From Anthostomella pinea (Eukaryota > Ascomycota > Sordariomycetes > Xylariales > Xylariaceae), in the NCBI GenBank assembly GCA_963556695.1, contig CAUWAG010000003.1, forward strand, positions 1,550,001-1,614,000: a stretch of 64,000 nt of DNA, given 5' to 3'. The notes below the pieces were generated by a model, which was given only the letters and a program-made list of their open reading frames with translations, was not told the DNA's origin and ran no database searches. The position numbers were made by a program, and so were the translations under genes. Numbering within the stretch: position 1 is the first letter of the stretch; each line of letters begins with the position of its first letter. Shown in pieces: positions 56,231 to 64,000 of this stretch.

Positions 56231-57307
56231 TCAAACAAGTGATCCCAGATGGAAGGATCTTTCTTTGTTGTCGAGCAGGTCGCCTTCCTTCCAATCGATG
56301 TCGTCCACGTCGAACTTGGGGAACCACTCGTCTTTGACTTCCTCGTACTTAACCTCGAAAGCCTTGTCTTTCGGCTGAATGAGGAAGTTGAAGATATTGT
56401 CGTTGCCGGCGTGTATGGTGGCGAGATAGTTTCTCCCTTTTATTTGTTCGGCCCTCGACTCCCAGTCGTCGCCAATAGCTCCAGCGATCTTTTCGAAGTC
56501 AAAGTCCACCTTTTCGATTTTGCCCTTGCCTTTGGCAAACTTGTAGTCGATCTTGAAACCGCCGCTACGGGTCGTGACTTCACGCGCCGCGAGACTGCCC
56601 TCTGGGGCGGGAGGTGCTACCGTGGCGTGCCCGCTCCCGTCTTCCCGCACGGTGAAGCTGGTGTCGAGAGCAAGGTCGCCAGCCGTCATCCCGCGGATGT
56701 TGAAGACATTAGCCCCATCATCAGCCTCGCCCCTTTTCGCCAACGACATGACATCAATACTGTCAAAGACAAGGCCGCGGGAGCGCAGGTCGCTTTCCAG
56801 CCGCCCTGCCAGGGTGACACTTCGACGACTCAGCGCGTTGGGCAACAACTTTGTCACACCGAAACTTTCGCTGAGCCACACGCCGGACAAGATGGAGACG
56901 ATGATAGAAACGATCAGACGGCCGATGCCGAGGCATTTCCCGTTGTCCCTATCGCCGAGCCAGAGCCGGCAGACCTCGTAGGCGGCTATGCCGGTGCCGA
57001 CCGAGAAGACGGCGGCGGCTATCAACCGGGGTTCTTCGACGATTTGGCCAAACACCTTCCATGCGCCTGCGGGTACTATATCGATCCCGGTGCCCAGGCG
57101 GGGTGATAGACTGTTGTGCCGGACCGCTAGGGCCGTCGAGGTAGGTGCGGGAAGGACCGTTTTCCACGCCTCCAAGTCATCGTGTCGGACCGCCAGGGAG
57201 GTCGTGGTAGGAAGGGAGGCGGAATGCGGGACAGGGTCGTTGATGGGTGTGCCGTTGGCTGCGCTCAAGATGCTGGCCGCGGCGAGGAGGACGTAGACGT
57301 CTCTCAT
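56231..57307 (-). CDS. Unknown secretory-pathway protein with two membrane helices
   Basis: Intronless, 358 aa. A signal peptide (about 1-19, LLAAASILSAANG) is followed by a short imperfect duplication (SLAVRHDDL and ALAVRHNSL). Two hydrophobic segments follow (RLIAAAVFSVGTGIAAYEV about 94-112; LIVSIIVSILSGVWL about 131-145), which could be a hairpin. After a dibasic site in SLAKRGEADDG, a possible Kex2 cleavage point, comes a soluble C-terminal domain of about 165 aa with alternating charged and hydrophobic strands (GGFKIDYKFAKGKGKIEKVDFDFEKIAG, given here in outline only as residues about 260-285). No family is recognised. Membrane location in the secretory pathway is inferred from the hydrophobic pattern. 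Confidence 0.7.
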   Translation of the reverse strand: MRDVYVLLAAASILSAANGTPINDPVPHSASLPTTTSLAVRHDDLEAWKTVLPAPTSTALAVRHNSLSPRLGTGIDIVPAGAWKVFGQIVEEPRLIAAAVFSVGTGIAAYEVCRLWLGDRDNGKCLGIGRLIVSIIVSILSGVWLSESFGVTKLLPNALSRRSVTLAGRLESDLRSRGLVFDSIDVMSLAKRGEADDGANVFNIRGMTAGDLALDTSFTVREDGSGHATVAPPAPEGSLAAREVTTRSGGFKIDYKFAKGKGKIEKVDFDFEKIAGAIGDDWESRAEQIKGRNYLATIHAGNDNIFNFLIQPKDKAFEVKYEEVKDEWFPKFDVDDIDWKEGDLLDNKERSFHLGSLV

Positions 57308-58277
57308 AGTGGGCGGATGTAGAACAGCAGAGCGCTGGAAATGGATGTGATGTCACTGAATGAAGTACGAGCGGACGTGTGTTATGCTGCTTAAAATTTT
57401 TTTTTAATTGTTCAGGAGTCGAGTGGGACTATACATATCGAAAAAACTCGTCGAGGGAAGGGCAGGAGGTAACCGAACTCATTTATAACAGCTTTCGTCC
57501 GCCTCGTGGGCTATTGCAGTGGCCATAAATATCTTCCTGGTACCGGTCACGTCACCTACGGCCAGGGAGTTCTCAGTGGCGAGGAGGAAGTGACCCTGTG
57601 TGACAATACTCACCCAAGACTAGGGAAATGCTGAAGTCTAGAACTGGTCACGTAGGCAGTAGGTCGGGCTGACACAGGATCGGCTTCCCAGACTTCCAAC
57701 ACCGATTAAAGATTCCGGAGCTGCCCTACCAGCTGGAAGGAATATGTTTAGTGGGCCTGTATTGCCACAGATGACAGATCAACACCAGGATGGGATCAGG
57801 GGTTTACGATATTTATGTAGGTCACAGTTATACAAATGGAAGTAGGCTATATTTACATAAGCGACGGACGATCAGTGGGATATATTCAGTGGATATATTG
57901 TACGTTGAGGATTGTATCAGACTGCGCACGTGGGGATGCCCCAATATGCCATGTGCTGTTCTTACCAGACACCACATTTCTTGAAGGAGCACAACCCCAT
58001 ATCGTCACCGTCGGTCCCGAGGTCGGTCTGACCGACGCCCAGCCCAAGCTCGGATCAACTACGCATAGGCATCTTCCTACGCCCCTGTCTATAAATCCCA
58101 TGGGGTATATGGGGTACGTACCGTATAAATGGACCTGCGGGAGTCCCGAAATTCTCCTTCACACTCTTCTGCTGCCTGATCTCTACCTCTCGTACTAGCA
58201 ACTGCCCGCTGCATCGACGAGTCTCTCCCTCCGCTTCACCCATCTCGTTCAGAGCCGCCTAGCCAACCGTCCCAAGC
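57308..58277. other. Divergent intergenic region
   Basis: Lies between the divergent 56.2-kb (-) and 58.3-kb (+) genes. A T-rich homopolymer (TTTTTTTTTT interrupted once) lies near 57396-57407. TATA-like sequences are frequent at 57806-57900 (for example GTATAAATGG near 58124). I see no other gene. Confidence 0.5.
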
Positions 58278-58529
58278 ATGGACCCTTCACCCGCTTTGCC
58301 CCAAAGAGACGCTTGGGGCTGTGTGATTGCTACCGCTACGCTCGTTACGGGAATCACGGTTGCCAGCCTTGAGTTTCTTAAACTCCTGAGGAATGATCCG
58401 AGGACGGGACCATATCTGCCTGCGGCCTTTGGCGTGGGAGCCTTGGTTGGGGCTGTCTGCTTGAAGATGGTCTGGACGGATGCTGAGTGGGACATTGTTT
58501 ACGGGTGGTTCCATGGGATGCTGCGTTGA
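58278..58529 (+). CDS. Small membrane protein, unknown
   Basis: Single exon, 83 aa. Two hydrophobic segments are visible, AWGCVIATATLVTGITVASL (about 12-31) and YLPAAFGVGALVGAVCLKMV (about 46-65), separated by a short charged loop (KLLRNDPRTGP). A probable TATA element lies about 150 bp upstream. No family is recognised. Its membrane pattern and clean start support coding, but the short length leaves doubt. Confidence 0.45.
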   Translation: MDPSPALPQRDAWGCVIATATLVTGITVASLEFLKLLRNDPRTGPYLPAAFGVGALVGAVCLKMVWTDAEWDIVYGWFHGMLR

Positions 58530-59089
58530 GTAGTCGTGGCGCCTATAGCTGTTCGCTTCGGCACTGTCAAGTCAGCTGGGCTTGGGTTTTTTTTGCGGAC
58601 GTGGTTGTTGAGGTACCGTACCAACTGGCGTTCGGCGTCAGTTTGTACTGTAGGGGCTCAGCAATGCTTCAGGTAGTACAGTTCCGCTATGATTGCCAGT
58701 TTATGAGATAATAATATCCACGAATCGTGCGTGCAATGCAATGGGTGTGAAGAACGAACACCAATGACTTGGATTTGTCTTACTCTTGCTTGTGCAATCA
58801 ACGTATCGTGACTCGACGAAGGTGGTGGTCCAAGGGTGCCCCGAAAGATGTTGATACCTTACCAAAGTCTTATCTCCTTTTAAAGCAGACCGTCTTTTTC
58901 GCTTAGTAGGTCTGAGCTTTGCTGAGATAACTTGTCAGCTGGCGGTCGCCGGTCACGGCCAAATGCGATGATGTCACACCACCTAAAACATTAGCCTCAC
59001 GCCTTGGCGCCTCGACGCTTGCCCACCAAGGTAGGCACCTATCCATTCAGACCTCCCTCTCAACAAGGACCTTACCTAGTAACATCAAG
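58530..59089. other. Intergenic region before the FAS1 gene
   Basis: 3' flank of the small membrane protein and promoter of the FAS1 gene; I see no other feature. Confidence 0.6.
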
Positions 59090-59776
59090 ATGAGGCTCTC
59101 GGCGGTTTGTTGCCTTCAGATACTATCAGCGACAGCATTTGCCCACGTTGCCACCCGTCCCAACGGCATCCGATCCGAGTCCGATCCCCAATTGCCCCTC
59201 ATGCCTGCGCTACCGCCCTCGAAGCCCTCCGATCCTCAGCAGTCGCAGCCGCCGCCGCAAGGACGAGTCCTGATATCAGACGTGATGGGCCGCGATCGCA
59301 GCATCAACATATTCGCCAGCTTCACACGGGATATAGCTTCGATATCGAGCCGTCTCGACTCCTCCTTGGAGAACAGCACCGTTCTCGCCCCGCTCAACTC
59401 CGCCGTCGAGAGGCTGCCGCGCAAGCCGTGGGAGGACCCCAGGGAATACGACGCGTTCGGCGCTAATGCGTACGAAGGGGGTGATGGCAAAGACAGGGCA
59501 CAGCGGAACCTGCGGAGATTTGTCGAGGCGCATGTGGTCCCGGCCAGCCCGTGGGCCGAGAAGGAGAAGGTCAAGTCATTACTGGATGGGGACCGGGAGA
59601 TCTGGTGGGAGATGAAGGACGGCGTCAAAGTGGTAAGTTACTCTTATATGGCGTGATAGGGAGATCCTAATGACACCTGCTAGATAAAACCCGACGATAT
59701 CGAGGTCCAGAGTATCGCTAGCCGAGTTGGCAATGGTGAGGTGTGGATATTGAAGGAAACCCGGAACTACGCATAG
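59090..59776 (+). CDS. FAS1 (fasciclin) domain secreted protein
   Basis: Exons 59090-59632 and 59684-59776 (intron 51 bp, GTAAGT..CTAG) give 211 aa. A signal peptide (about 1-18, ending AFAHV) is followed by a Pro-rich linker and one FAS1-like domain: GRVLISDVMGRDRSINIFASF, STVLAPLNSAVERLP (the conserved TVLAPxNxA core), LRRFVEAHVVP and the closing strands IEVQSIASRVGNGEVWIL. The residues KPWEDPREYDAF are typical of the fungal FAS1 group that includes yeast YDR262W, a vacuolar protein of unknown role. FAS1 domains usually mediate adhesion. No GPI tail is visible. Confidence 0.85.
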
Positions 59777-60833
59777 AAGATTTCGGTCTTCCACTACTCC
59801 ATGTAACGCATGGTCCATGGTTCTCTATACCGTAACCATGAGAGGCCCTATTTTGACAAGCAAGGTGCGCCGGTGTTCCCAGTCAAGGAGCTCGACGTAC
59901 CGACCCAGACGAAGTTCGTCACGTTGGGGGATGAGTACAGACAGCCACTGGAAGACGAGGAGGGACGTATGCTCAGCTACACCACACGCGACTGAATTCC
60001 GGATTTGTTTATGGGCGGGCGCCTAGTGAGCCACGGATGTGCTACACACACGATATACATGCAACGAATGTCTGTTTTCACGCACCCCAACCCGGCAGGA
60101 CGGCACCAGGCAGTGCTGGTGGACAGGTACTGCGTCGTCATCATGACCTGTATTGTTGCAGATCTCTCCTGAGTGCTGCTCGGAAATCGATACTGTGGTC
60201 GATGCCGAGGTTTGGCATGGATCGACATGGGACCACTGGCAGTGTTCGCCAGTACTTCCGCGGTATAATTCAATATGAAACTGAATGACTTCGGGACTTC
60301 ATCATTTCTGCTTGAAGGGTTATGTGGATGTGGCGTTAAGAGGCGTGACTCGTTCCGGGAAAGACCAGATGAAACAGCGTCTTCACCCTATCGTTCAACC
60401 TAATATACGACAGCGTCTTCGCACGTCCCCAACCACTGTGACATACTTTCTGACTCTTCGGATGACTACGCGTCCTTCTCAGAATCATTTTTGAAGACAC
60501 CCAGTCTCGAAACCTCCGCCTAGTTGGCTCCGCCGCTGGGACGGTCATCGACCGCTTCTAGGTGTTGGGGAATACCTTTTATGCGCGCGGAGTGGTCATC
60601 CTGAGACGGCGAGTCGATCTTCGGATGACTCGAGACGCTCTATAAAGGGCTTGGACCTCCTCGAATATTAGAGTGATTCAGCCCAGAAGCATCTCACCAA
60701 GCACAGAGCACCAAGCTGCCCCTTACACTTCAACGGTCAGACTCCACTGGACGTATCCCACGAGAAGCTCCAAACACTGACGCGAAGCACAGAATCAAAT
60801 CAAAAGTTTGAGAAATAGCCACTCGCCGCCGAC
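59777..60833. other. Intergenic region with a doubtful 61-codon frame
   Basis: A frame at 59810-59995 (+) has ordinary protein-like composition (for example YRQPLEDEEGRMLSYTTRD) and is in phase with the second FAS1 exon after TAG and TAA. It could be a decayed former C-terminal extension or a separate small gene; I cannot decide. The rest holds the promoter of the small secreted protein. Confidence 0.35.
60641..60647 (+). promoter_or_regulatory. Probable TATA box of the small secreted protein gene
   Basis: TATAAAG lies 193 bp upstream of the ATG at 60834, followed by an A/C-rich leader (CAAGCACAGAGCACCAAG) typical of a highly expressed fungal gene. Confidence 0.5.
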
Positions 60834-61132
60834 ATGCAGCCCGTCCAGATCATGGCCATCTGCCTCACGGCCCTGGCCGGCTCGGCCTTTGCCTGCACCG
60901 ATGGCACCTACCAGTGCTACAAGTGAGCGTCCACCCCCTGCTTCTGGCCGTTTCCCATGTCATACATGCAATAGTGGCTCGCGAGCAACCAGCTAATTGT
61001 TACTGTTACAGCCCGGATAGCGGGACCGCTACTGTTCAGGTTTGCGAGGTGGGAAAGTGGGTGCTGGCTGCGTACTGCGGCACCGGCCAGAAGTGTGTCG
61101 TTGATTCTGTTGGGGGGTATACTTGCCTGTAG
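60834..61132 (+). CDS. Small secreted cysteine-rich protein
   Basis: Exons 60834-60922 and 61012-61132 (intron 89 bp, GTGAGC..ACAG) give 69 aa. The signal peptide is about 1-20 (ending AGSAFA|CTDG). The mature part of about 49 aa has six cysteines in the order C-x6-C, C, C, C, C (CTDGTYQC, VCEVG, AYCGTG, KCVVD, YTCL), which could form three disulfides. The last cysteine is next to the C terminus (TCL). The size, cysteine content and clear TATA element fit the small secreted proteins of ascomycetes, a group that includes effectors, antimicrobial peptides and spore-coat proteins. I recognise no family and propose no activity. Confidence 0.8.
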
Positions 61133-62892
61133 GATGGATGATGTTGAGCCCGGATGGACGATTCGTGTACACCCGACGGCTGGGTAGATGGTAGATGGTA
61201 GAGCTTGGATTTAGAGGGGGGAGTTGGGCTTCGCTCTGTGGAGTTGAATATATTTTTGGTCTCCTTACCATGGCCTAGGTCCTCGTCGTGCTTCTTTCTG
61301 AGATGTTGTGTGTTGCCTTTGTTCTACTTCCACTGGTTTAATGACACCCTGACCCTGAATCCCAACCCCTGAGACCTAGGCACTCGCCCAGGCCCAGGGG
61401 CTAGCAAACTTGTGCTGCGTACCCATTACCCACAACCCTCACTGCTAAGAGGGAACCGACACCCACATCCCACACGCTAGCATATACAGCGGTAATGGAC
61501 CAGGAACCCGCTGACCTGATGGTCTAGAGGGAATGGACTGGAGGGCCTGATACCCTCACCCTGACGGAGGTTTGAACTGACTTCGGGAGCCACTATCACC
61601 ATGGACGTAGCTAGCATACGTAGATAGATACTGGACCGCTTGTCATGTCCCATTGTCCTTGAGACTTTGGCAGGACTGCAGCATCCGGCAGACGTTAAAC
61701 ACTGCAAGCAAGCAAGCAACCAAGCGAAGCAAGCATGACCAACCTAGTACTAGAACCGCTGAATGAACGTGCACGGTCACTTCAAGTGGCATTCACACAT
61801 GTGCATGCTCTTCGACCAGAAGACAAGCGCTGACTCGGCGTGATATGTTCGACTGTGTTTAGTCGCCTGGCTTCAACCTCACTTGACGTTAGCACCATGC
61901 CAGAGGCGTGAATTCAGAATCGTTGAAGAGCCCCATATGTGGCTACAGTCACTCTCTACTTGTGATCACTAAACGGACATGACTCACGAAGGCATGTCCA
62001 CCATCACCGACGACTGTGTGTTGTTCAGAAACCTTTTCGTCCGGCTCATATTTCGATATGCAGTTCTCGGGTTGACCTTGGTGGGGTTCGTCGTGTTTGC
62101 TTGTTCCCTACACGTCAACTGAAGACAAAGAACAACACCCGTTCCCACGCATTGTGATAACCCCATAAGGAGGAAGTGTATCTTGCGATAAGCCACAAAC
62201 TCAAGCCAACACTACCTCTAGGAATGATTGCCCTCTGGATGCCAGCAGGGTATGTTCGTGCATGTAAACCTTGGCTAGTGGTCAAGGCATCCGCCATCGG
62301 AGATAGGAGGTAGCAAACAGCAAATTCAGCCCGGAGTCGGAAGCACCCGACGTCACTCTTTGTCCTAGGTACTGATTGGGAAAAGGGGGGACAAGATTCT
62401 GCATGGAGTCACCGCCCTTTGTGACAGCGTCGATCCCTGACATAACTGGCCTATCAGCACGTAAATCTCACATCATAGGGCGGCCCGTGGCTTTTCCGTG
62501 GGTTATCACTACCCTGGCAAGTGGACACGGGTAGCCCTTATCGACCTTGGAAGGCGATCCTGATTGCTGGTTGGGATGCTCTAATCCCGCGCGACAGCTT
62601 CGAAACCCTTTCTTTCGCACCAAGCCGCCCTGTCGTCGCTTGTCTTCCTCGTCGATATCCCGAGATACCCCCAAAACACTTGTTTCCATGTAGAGCGTGC
62701 GTATCTCCCTTGTCCCAGCCTGTTTTCTCCTTGTTCTCCGTCATCGGGTGGCTCTTGCAAGCTCTTTGCCGGTTGGCAGTCAGGAGTCTTGACACGTGCA
62801 TTTGACCCTGTTTCAGCTCGCGCGCAGAGCGTCATATGAGGGGATTCGCGTTGACATCCGCCTTTATCAGGATCGCTTTCCGTTGAAGAGCC
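61133..62892. other. Intergenic region upstream of SIN3
   Basis: No supported gene in 1.8 kb. An AGCAAGCAAGCAACC-type repeat lies near 61705-61733. The end should contain the SIN3 promoter and leader. Confidence 0.6.
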
Positions 62893-63967
62893 ATGAACTC
62901 CCATCCGGACGATATCTCGCATAGGGATCGCGAGTCGGCTGAGCGCCACCACCGAGATCAGTTCCCGACTGGCACGCCGCACCACAGCAACACCGCATCT
63001 CTGCAGATCCATCAGCCCGTCGCCTCGCGCCTTCCCGGTGCTATCAGCCCTGGAGGTCTCCTGATGAACCACGGCGGCTCGGGTCCTCCCATGCCCCTTG
63101 GCGCCCCCTCGGGACCCGTCAACGCATTCGGAGGGCCTCTGCCAAACGACTCCAACCGTCCACCCCAACACAGCGCCCAGAATGCGTCCCAGATGCTTGG
63201 GGCCCTGGCTGGCGGTCCCAACCCTGCGCCATCGGTGCCAGCAGGAGGACTAGGCCCTATCTTCGGGGGCCCGCTGCAACAAGATGGCCCTCGCCCTACC
63301 CAGGGCATGCCCTTTGGCGGCGGTAGTGGAGGTGCAGGTGGAGGAGGTGGTGGTGGGATGCCTGGCGGAGGCCACCCTATGCCTGGAGCAGCAAGTGGTG
63401 GTGGTGGTAGTGGCAGCAGCGGTGCCCTACCACAAGGCCAGCAACCTATACTCAACGTAAGTCATTGGTGCTCTGTCCCTACCCCCTTTTGCGCAAGCCG
63501 GCTGTACTGTTGTCATTGACTTGCACACCCCCGACTTTGTTCCTGTGTTGTCGAACGTTGACAACTTCAATTTTTTCTCGTTCACCTCCTTTTATGGTTG
63601 CTCAGCCCTGAGGGAATAAAGTTTGCCATATGAAATTAGTCTCATGAACTCTGTCGCGCCTCTCGCGCCTCAAGTGGAGCTCCCTCACCCTCAAGCACCT
63701 ATGACACTTGTCACAACTTCGTTCTTGATATAGTACTTTCATTTCTGTTGATTCCATGGCGGGCTTTTCTGCCATCTGGGCTGCGCTTCCTGCACAGCGA
63801 AGTGTACCTTGCCTCGAGCTTCCCTCTTCAGCCGCTGTTGCGCCTACTGACATAATGTCTTCCCAGGACGCTCTCAGCTACCTGGACCAGGTCAAGGTGC
63901 AATTTTCTGAGCAGCCCGACGTCTATAACAAGTTCTTGGATATTATGAAAGACTTCAAGAGCCAAAC
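62893..63967 (+). CDS. SIN3: SIN3 transcriptional corepressor, N-terminal part (runs off the window)
   Basis: Exons 62893-63456 and 63867-63967 are visible; the second ends at a GTGAGT donor and the gene continues beyond the window. The 410-bp intron between them is long for this organism. The first 188 residues are a disordered Pro/Gly/His-rich leader with Gly runs (GGGGGGG near 150). The junction [19 protein letters not shown] starts the first paired amphipathic helix (PAH1: [20 protein letters not shown], then IMKDFKSQ). SIN3 is the scaffold of the Rpd3 histone deacetylase complex. PAH1 is strongly conserved in fungi, which makes the assignment firm although only about 220 aa are visible. 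Confidence 0.9.
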
Positions 63968-64000
63968 GTGAGTATAGACAACGGGCCCTGTCCTGAATGC

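Overview
The window reads as a nuclear contig of a filamentous ascomycete (Pezizomycotina, probably Sordariomycetes; the class is inferred from gene families, not measured). Genes are monocistronic and scattered on both strands. They carry short spliceosomal introns of about 50-110 bp with GT..AG ends. The gene content is typically fungal: CAF-1 p60, GH3 beta-glucosidase with PA14 insert, Cdc1-type phosphoesterase, MFS hexose transporter, Osm1-like fumarate reductase with cytochrome b5, secreted aspartic protease, phospholipase B, DUF7025-type AAA ATPase, DUF3176 relic, PF17648 protein and SIN3. I see no operons, CRISPR arrays, phage or intact transposons.

Layout. 1-9.5 kb: chromatin assembly factor p60 (+) and an intronless GPI-type phospholipase B (+), separated by 3.3 kb of gene-free DNA with a pentamer array. 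11-13 kb: a caspase-fold protein (-) that has lost both catalytic residues and has a GC-AG intron. 16-22 kb: a decayed zone with an AAA ATPase (-) interrupted by in-frame TAG, an intron-containing tRNA-Thr(AGT) (-) and a remnant of a DUF3176 membrane protein (+). 22-29 kb: PF17648 protein, secreted pepsin-like protease and CDF zinc transporter, all (-). 32-42 kb: GH3 beta-glucosidase (+, seven exons), Cdc1 homologue (+), hexose transporter (-). 42-47.8 kb: the largest gene-free stretch, with tandem repeats. 47.8-55.4 kb: fumarate reductase-cytochrome b5 fusion (-), SET-domain protein (-, disrupted or unusually spliced) divergent from a large unknown protein (+). 56-62 kb: secreted or membrane unknown (-), tiny membrane protein (+), FAS1-domain protein (+), six-cysteine small secreted protein (+). 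62.9 kb to the end: the first two exons of SIN3 (+), running off the window.

How the genes relate. There is no convincing biosynthetic cluster. The beta-glucosidase and hexose transporter could both serve sugar uptake and use, but Cdc1 lies between them and they are 5 kb apart. Housekeeping chromatin genes (CAC2, SIN3) bound a more variable interior with broken genes, secreted proteins and lineage-restricted unknowns. Exon borders below were worked out by eye from splice signals, reading frame and remembered family conservation. Where all exons are given, the summed coding length was checked to be divisible by three. Protein family names come from recognising motifs, not from searches.
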